Both the position numbers and the translations under genes were made by a program. A model generated the notes under the pieces. The model saw nothing but the letters and a program-made list of their open reading frames with translations. It did not search any database and was not told the DNA's origin. A DNA stretch of 64,000 bases from Gemmatimonadaceae bacterium (GTDB lineage Bacteria; Gemmatimonadota; Gemmatimonadetes; Gemmatimonadales; Gemmatimonadaceae): positions 62,001-126,000 of the forward strand of contig DASUHB010000074.1 in NCBI GenBank assembly GCA_036273715.1, in the 5' to 3' direction. Positions 60,824 to 64,000 of the stretch are shown piece by piece (the first letter of the stretch is position 1; every line of letters begins with the position of its first letter).

Positions 60824-62919
60824 TGCCAATGCGCCCATCTATCAGTTCTTGCTCCGCACGCCTCGCAATCGCCGTCGGCGCGTTGCTGTTAGCGCTGCCC
60901 GGCCTGCCGGCGCTCGCGCACGCCCAAGCCGCCAACGCCTACTCACTGTCCGACATCGTCGACCTCGTCAAGAACAAGGTCCCGAGCAAACGCGTCCTGG
61001 CCCTGGCCAAGGAGAATTGCGTCTCATTCAGCTTCGACGACGACGCCAAGAGCAAGCTGCGTCGCGCCGGCGCGAGCACGTCGCTGATCACTGACCTCTC
61101 GTCCGTCTGCGGCCCCGACAATCCGAAGCCCACTGCCGCCGACAGCGCGAAAGCGGCACCGCCTCCGGCGCCCGTCGCCGTCGCGCCGCCGCCCGACACG
61201 ACCTTCCCCGTGAAGATCCGCGTTGCCGTCGTCGGTACCGATCTCACGGTGCGGCCGGTGCCGCAGATGGATCTCTACGTCATCGGTCCCCAGGGCGATA
61301 CCACGCGCATGTCCACCGATCTGGACGGCTCGGCCGGCGGATCGTTCAAGGATGGCGTTTATCGCGTCGAGAGCGCGCGCAGCGTCACCATCGGCAACGA
61401 ACGGTATCGCTGGGCGTTCTACCAGACGTTCGCGAAGGACATGCGGACGATCGAGCTCACGCAGAAGAACGCGATGATCGATACGATCGCCGCGGCCGCG
61501 GCCCCCGCCGCAACCACCACGCCCGCGGGCGCCGCGGGCACGAGCACGCCGGCCGCATCCCCCGGTCCCGACAGTGCGCAACCCGCCGCGACCGCCGGGC
61601 CCACGGACAGCGCGGCCGCGCCCAAGACGCCGGTCAAGCCCGTTAGGCACGAAAACGTCGAGCGCGACATTTTTGACAAATACAAGAGCGGCGTGTTCAC
61701 CGTGTTCGGCGCCGGGCGCGGCACCGGCTTCCTGGTGGACTCGACGGGCCTCGTCGTGACCAACGCCCACCTCGTCAAAGGCGCCGATGAAGTGCGCGTG
61801 CAGATCGACTCGGCCACCAAGGTGTACGCGAAACCGCTCGTCACCGACGACGCGAAAGACATCGCCGTCCTCGCCATCAACATGAGCCATTGCAGCACGT
61901 GCGCCGTGCTGCCGCTGTTCGACAGCAGCAAGAGCACCGCGCCCGTCGCCGGCGATCGCGTGCTCGCGCTCGGCTCTCCGATCAACCGGCTGTCGGTGCT
62001 GTCCATCGGCATCGTGAGCTCCGCCGACGATCACGCGATCGTGAGCGATGCCGGCGTGAATTGGCTCAACACCGGCGGCCCGCTCATCAATCTCGATGGC
62101 TACGTGATTGCGTTGAACAGCACCCGAGAGAGCCAGCTGGCGCTCGCGGATGTGAGCGCCGGACCGCGCGTCGCATCGTCGGTCCCGGTTGCGTCCGTGG
62201 CCGATGCGGTGCAGCGCGCGCGCACCGCGCTGTCTGCGTTAGGCGCAAACGCGCCGACCGATTCGCTCTTGCCGGTGCTTCCTCCCGATCCCTTCCCCAA
62301 GGCGCCGATCGATGCGGTGAGCGCGCTGCCGCGCCTCGACCTCGATGTGTATCGCACCGGCGGCGGTCCGTTCCGCGTGTTGGTGATGACGCCGCAGGTC
62401 ATGGCGTGGCGCCAGGCCCAGGCGGACAAGGCGCTCGCCGCGCGCAAACACGATGACCCGCGCAAGACCGCGCAGTGGCGGCGGATCGATCCCATCGAAG
62501 GGTGGCGCGACTGGCGCGATTATCTCGATGATCGGCGCGCCGTCATCGTCGTGAACGTGATGCCCGAAGCGGCCGCCTTCCCGTTCTACGACGCGGACAA
62601 GATTCAGAACATCGATGCGGGGAACTTCAAGTCGATGGTGATCACGCGCGACGGTGTCCCCATCGTCCCGGTGGAGAAGGTGCGGATCCCCGCGGTGCTC
62701 AATGTCGATGAGATGCGCGCGAGCGGACGCCAGGTGCCCATGCAGGGCATTTACGTGTACCGGATCCGCGACTTCGCGCCGCGCGCCGTGGGAACGACCG
62801 CGACGTACGCCGTGCGTATCGTCGATGCCGCGCAGCCGGACAAACCCGTCACCATTCCCATCCAGCCTGCCCTGATCGAGCAGCTCTGGAAGGACTTCAC
62901 ACCCTACCGCTTCCCGTGA
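60823..62919 (+). CDS. Secreted trypsin-like (S1C/HtrA) protein with Thr at the nucleophile position
   Basis: 698 residues. Signal peptide (to AHAQA), N-terminal region, low-complexity linker (about 225-270), then a trypsin-like fold (about 285-440): GTGFLVDSTGLVVTNAHLV with His316, DDAKDIAVLAI with Asp346, and GVNWLNTGGPLINLDGYVIALN (parts), where the usual GNSGGP reads NTGGP, so Thr417 stands where Ser should be. The remaining 250 residues are an added domain ending RIVDAAQPDKPVTIP. Coupled to the kinase gene by overlap. It may be a pseudo-protease, sensor or Thr-type enzyme. Confidence 0.8.
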   Translation: MPMRPSISSCSARLAIAVGALLLALPGLPALAHAQAANAYSLSDIVDLVKNKVPSKRVLALAKENCVSFSFDDDAKSKLRRAGASTSLITDLSSVCGPDNPKPTAADSAKAAPPPAPVAVAPPPDTTFPVKIRVAVVGTDLTVRPVPQMDLYVIGPQGDTTRMSTDLDGSAGGSFKDGVYRVESARSVTIGNERYRWAFYQTFAKDMRTIELTQKNAMIDTIAAAAAPAATTTPAGAAGTSTPAASPGPDSAQPAATAGPTDSAAAPKTPVKPVRHENVERDIFDKYKSGVFTVFGAGRGTGFLVDSTGLVVTNAHLVKGADEVRVQIDSATKVYAKPLVTDDAKDIAVLAINMSHCSTCAVLPLFDSSKSTAPVAGDRVLALGSPINRLSVLSIGIVSSADDHAIVSDAGVNWLNTGGPLINLDGYVIALNSTRESQLALADVSAGPRVASSVPVASVADAVQRARTALSALGANAPTDSLLPVLPPDPFPKAPIDAVSALPRLDLDVYRTGGGPFRVLVMTPQVMAWRQAQADKALAARKHDDPRKTAQWRRIDPIEGWRDWRDYLDDRRAVIVVNVMPEAAAFPFYDADKIQNIDAGNFKSMVITRDGVPIVPVEKVRIPAVLNVDEMRASGRQVPMQGIYVYRIRDFAPRAVGTTATYAVRIVDAAQPDKPVTIPIQPALIEQLWKDFTPYRFP

Positions 62920-62924
62920 CGCCA

Positions 62925-62954
62925 AGGGCGATGGAAGCTCGCTCCCATCGCCCT
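62925..62954. terminator. Bidirectional hairpin after the trypsin-like gene
   Basis: 10-bp perfect arms AGGGCGATGG and CCATCGCCCT around a 10-nt loop, between converging genes (62919 stop and 62975 stop). No U-run. Confidence 0.6.
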
Positions 62955-62974
62955 CGTGTCTCGATGCAGCCGCG

Positions 62975-63256
62975 TTAGAACCGCGCCGACATCCCGTTGG
63001 ATGACGGTCCGGTACGACGTGCCGCACCGCGTGCTTCGCCGCCCTTCCGTCCGATCAACGACATGTGGTCACGATCGCGGCTCACCGTCATGCCGCCCTT
63101 GCGTCCCGCTTCGCGGGCCTCGTCCGGCGAGAACTCGTGCGCTGTTCCCTGCGCGTGCGCGGCACGTCCACCCTTGCTCGCGATCTCGCGCTGCTTCGAC
63201 GTATCCATTGCCGCGAAGCCCCGATTGCTCTTGGTCACGTGACTGGTGCTGGCCAT
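62975..63256 (-). CDS. KGG-motif general stress protein
   Basis: 93 residues with three KGG modules: KQREIASKGGRAAHAQG, EAREAGRKGGMTVSRD and HMSLIGRKGGEARG, the repeat of YciG/general stress proteins. GGAGGAGT is just upstream of ATG 63256. Met17 is another start. Such proteins rise under desiccation or starvation and may bind nucleic acid. Confidence 0.88.
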   Translation of the reverse strand: MASTSHVTKSNRGFAAMDTSKQREIASKGGRAAHAQGTAHEFSPDEAREAGRKGGMTVSRDRDHMSLIGRKGGEARGAARRTGPSSNGMSARF

Positions 63257-63612
63257 CGATTACTCCTCCAAGTAGGCTGTCCTCTTGATCGCCTTCGCCG
63301 CACAACCGCCCCGCCGACGTCGTCGATTTCGTTCCACGTCGACACTGCGTTGTACATCGTTCGCGACTGCACGGCGCGTGCAATGCAGAGGCCAACTTAC
63401 TCTATGGGAGCCAATAAGGTATACGACCTCGGCCATACAATTTTCTTTGTCAAAGAGACCGGTTCGACGCGTGTGTTTTTTTACACGGGCAATGCCCAAC
63501 GACGCGTGTCGCGATCCGCTCGCTGCGCCGGCGCGCCCTCGCCGGTGACCCGAATGCTTCCCCAACGGTCCACTTCTCGGTGTTGTCGCGTTCCCGCTCC
63601 GAGGGAGGACCC
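63257..63612. other. 356-bp divergent gene-free stretch with A/T-rich island
   Basis: From 63396 to 63482 the sequence is clearly A/T-richer than the surroundings: TTACTC, 17 nt, TATACG reads as a weak promoter toward the right, TTGACA on the minus strand is a possible -35 for the KGG gene, and CGTGT-GTTTTTT-ACACG is a small hairpin. No gene supported. Confidence 0.45.
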
Positions 63613-64000
63613 GTGTCGCTCCGCGCCAGCCGTCCGCGTCGCCCGTCGCTTCACGTCGCTCGTATCGTTCGAACGCTCGCGACGTTCTCAGTGGTGTTCG
63701 CGGCAAACGCGTGTCACGATGCCACCGCGTCCGGCGCCTCTCTGCGCGTCATGACGCGTACGACGGGCGTCGATCTCGCCGTCGATCCCTACACGATTAC
63801 GCTCGATGGCAAATCGCCCGTGTCGGTTCGCGACTCGACTTTGTACGCCTTTACCTCGCTGGATGCGGGCCGCCACAGCGTCGGCATCGGAAATCTGGCC
63901 GGCAACTGCGCGCTCTCCGGCGCGAGCCCCGTGTCGGTCGAGGTGATTCCCGTTGGTCTCGATACGGTCACGTTCCACATCGCGTGCGCGGCGCGCCCGC
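63613..64000 (+). CDS. Lipoprotein with repeat-type beta domain, 3' end cut by window edge
   Basis: Open frame from GTG 63613 to the window end, at least 129 residues. AGGGAGGACCC is directly upstream. The N-terminus is basic, then hydrophobic (LATFSVVFAANAC) with a lipobox-like AANAC. The rest, TTGVDLAVDPYTITLDGKSP then LDAGRHSVGIGNLAGNCAL and VTFHIAC (in parts), reads as a PEGA-like beta domain where Cys pairs close the module. More repeats probably follow outside the window. Confidence 0.6.
   Translation, partial: MSLRASRPRRPSLHVARIVRTLATFSVVFAANACHDATASGASLRVMTRTTGVDLAVDPYTITLDGKSPVSVRDSTLYAFTSLDAGRHSVGIGNLAGNCALSGASPVSVEVIPVGLDTVTFHIACAARP

Larger units (their letters stand above)
1..64000. 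repeat. Dispersed heptamer GTTAGGC/GCCTAAC (and GTTGGGC/GCCCAAC)
   Basis: Reading the strand by eye I met about 90 exact GTTAGGC/GCCTAAC sites, roughly one per 700 bp, on both strands and mostly within genes. Examples: 285, 976, 2163, 4098, 8961, 11327, 14963, 18070, 22752, 27046, 31346, 36117, 43550, 48254, 50695, 55495, 59723 and 62241. A simple base-composition estimate gives only about 7. Several lie on stop codons. The GTTGGGC form is also frequent. No tandem arrays. Function unknown; discussed in findings. Confidence 0.8.

Noticed and set aside
1-64000. TTAGGC as a telomere-type repeat (it equals the nematode telomere hexamer)
   Set aside because: Sites are single, dispersed and on both strands; no tandem array, and the DNA is clearly bacterial.

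Overview
The window is GC-rich bacterial chromosome (roughly two thirds G+C), densely coded, with many start/stop overlaps. It carries no phage, insertion sequence or CRISPR array that I can see. The gene set suggests a Gram-negative, aerobic, non-model soil or freshwater bacterium: FecR/TonB-dependent uptake, many secreted peptidases and BNR/Asp-box propeller proteins, a caa3-type oxidase, S/T kinases with FCPRDG ribbons, and KGG stress proteins. I infer Gemmatimonadota, but no rRNA gene is present to confirm it.

Region 1 (1-13931) is the most interesting. A complete lasso-peptide locus runs right to left: B1 (PqqD-like), D (ABC exporter), B2 (transglutaminase-like), C (asparagine-synthetase-like) and two 49-residue precursors with the YxxPxLxxxGxxxxxT leader. 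Facing it is a plus-strand unit of FecR anti-sigma factor (cut by the window edge), TonB-dependent receptor, BNR-repeat protein and secreted S9 peptidase. That layout recalls the receptor/isopeptidase modules of proteobacterial lasso loci, so the two halves may form one make, export, recapture and cleave system. An AraC-type regulator and an inverted repeat sit upstream of B1. A divergent peptide-binding protein (14034-15683) extends the uptake theme.

Region 2 (15801-20706) holds small and hypothetical genes: a TPR-like protein, a 51-residue lipoprotein, a second AraC-type regulator, a ribbon-helix-helix protein, a DUF892/YciE protein and a DJ-1/PfpI protein. Region 3 (20956-28078) is a caa3 cytochrome oxidase operon (ctaC-ctaD-ctaE, a small membrane gene, ctaG), then DUF421, Nramp-like and two PRC-barrel genes. 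Region 4 (28213-36883, minus) is an eight-gene, translationally coupled glycoconjugate operon: two GT9 enzymes, three other glycosyltransferases, a heptose-bisphosphate-type phosphatase, a carbamoyltransferase and a radical SAM/SPASM enzyme.

Region 5 (37076-51649) holds an MFS transporter, a PQQ dehydrogenase, an MscS channel coupled to trehalose-6-phosphate synthase, an inactivated JAMM/MPN-like tail-anchored protein, an S10 carboxypeptidase and a large propeller protein. Region 6 (51816-56340) has a PPOX/MocR divergent pair, a GntR regulator with matching 15-bp elements on both sides, and a Met-rich outer-membrane protein. Region 7 (56396-64000) has tRNA-Cys, a VanZ-like protein, a coupled S/T kinase and trypsin-like protein pair with Thr in place of the nucleophile Ser, a KGG protein, and a lipoprotein cut by the right edge.

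Across the whole window a heptamer, GTTAGGC/GCCTAAC (with GTTGGGC/GCCCAAC as a second form), recurs far more often than composition predicts, mostly inside genes. It is the strongest global signal I found.
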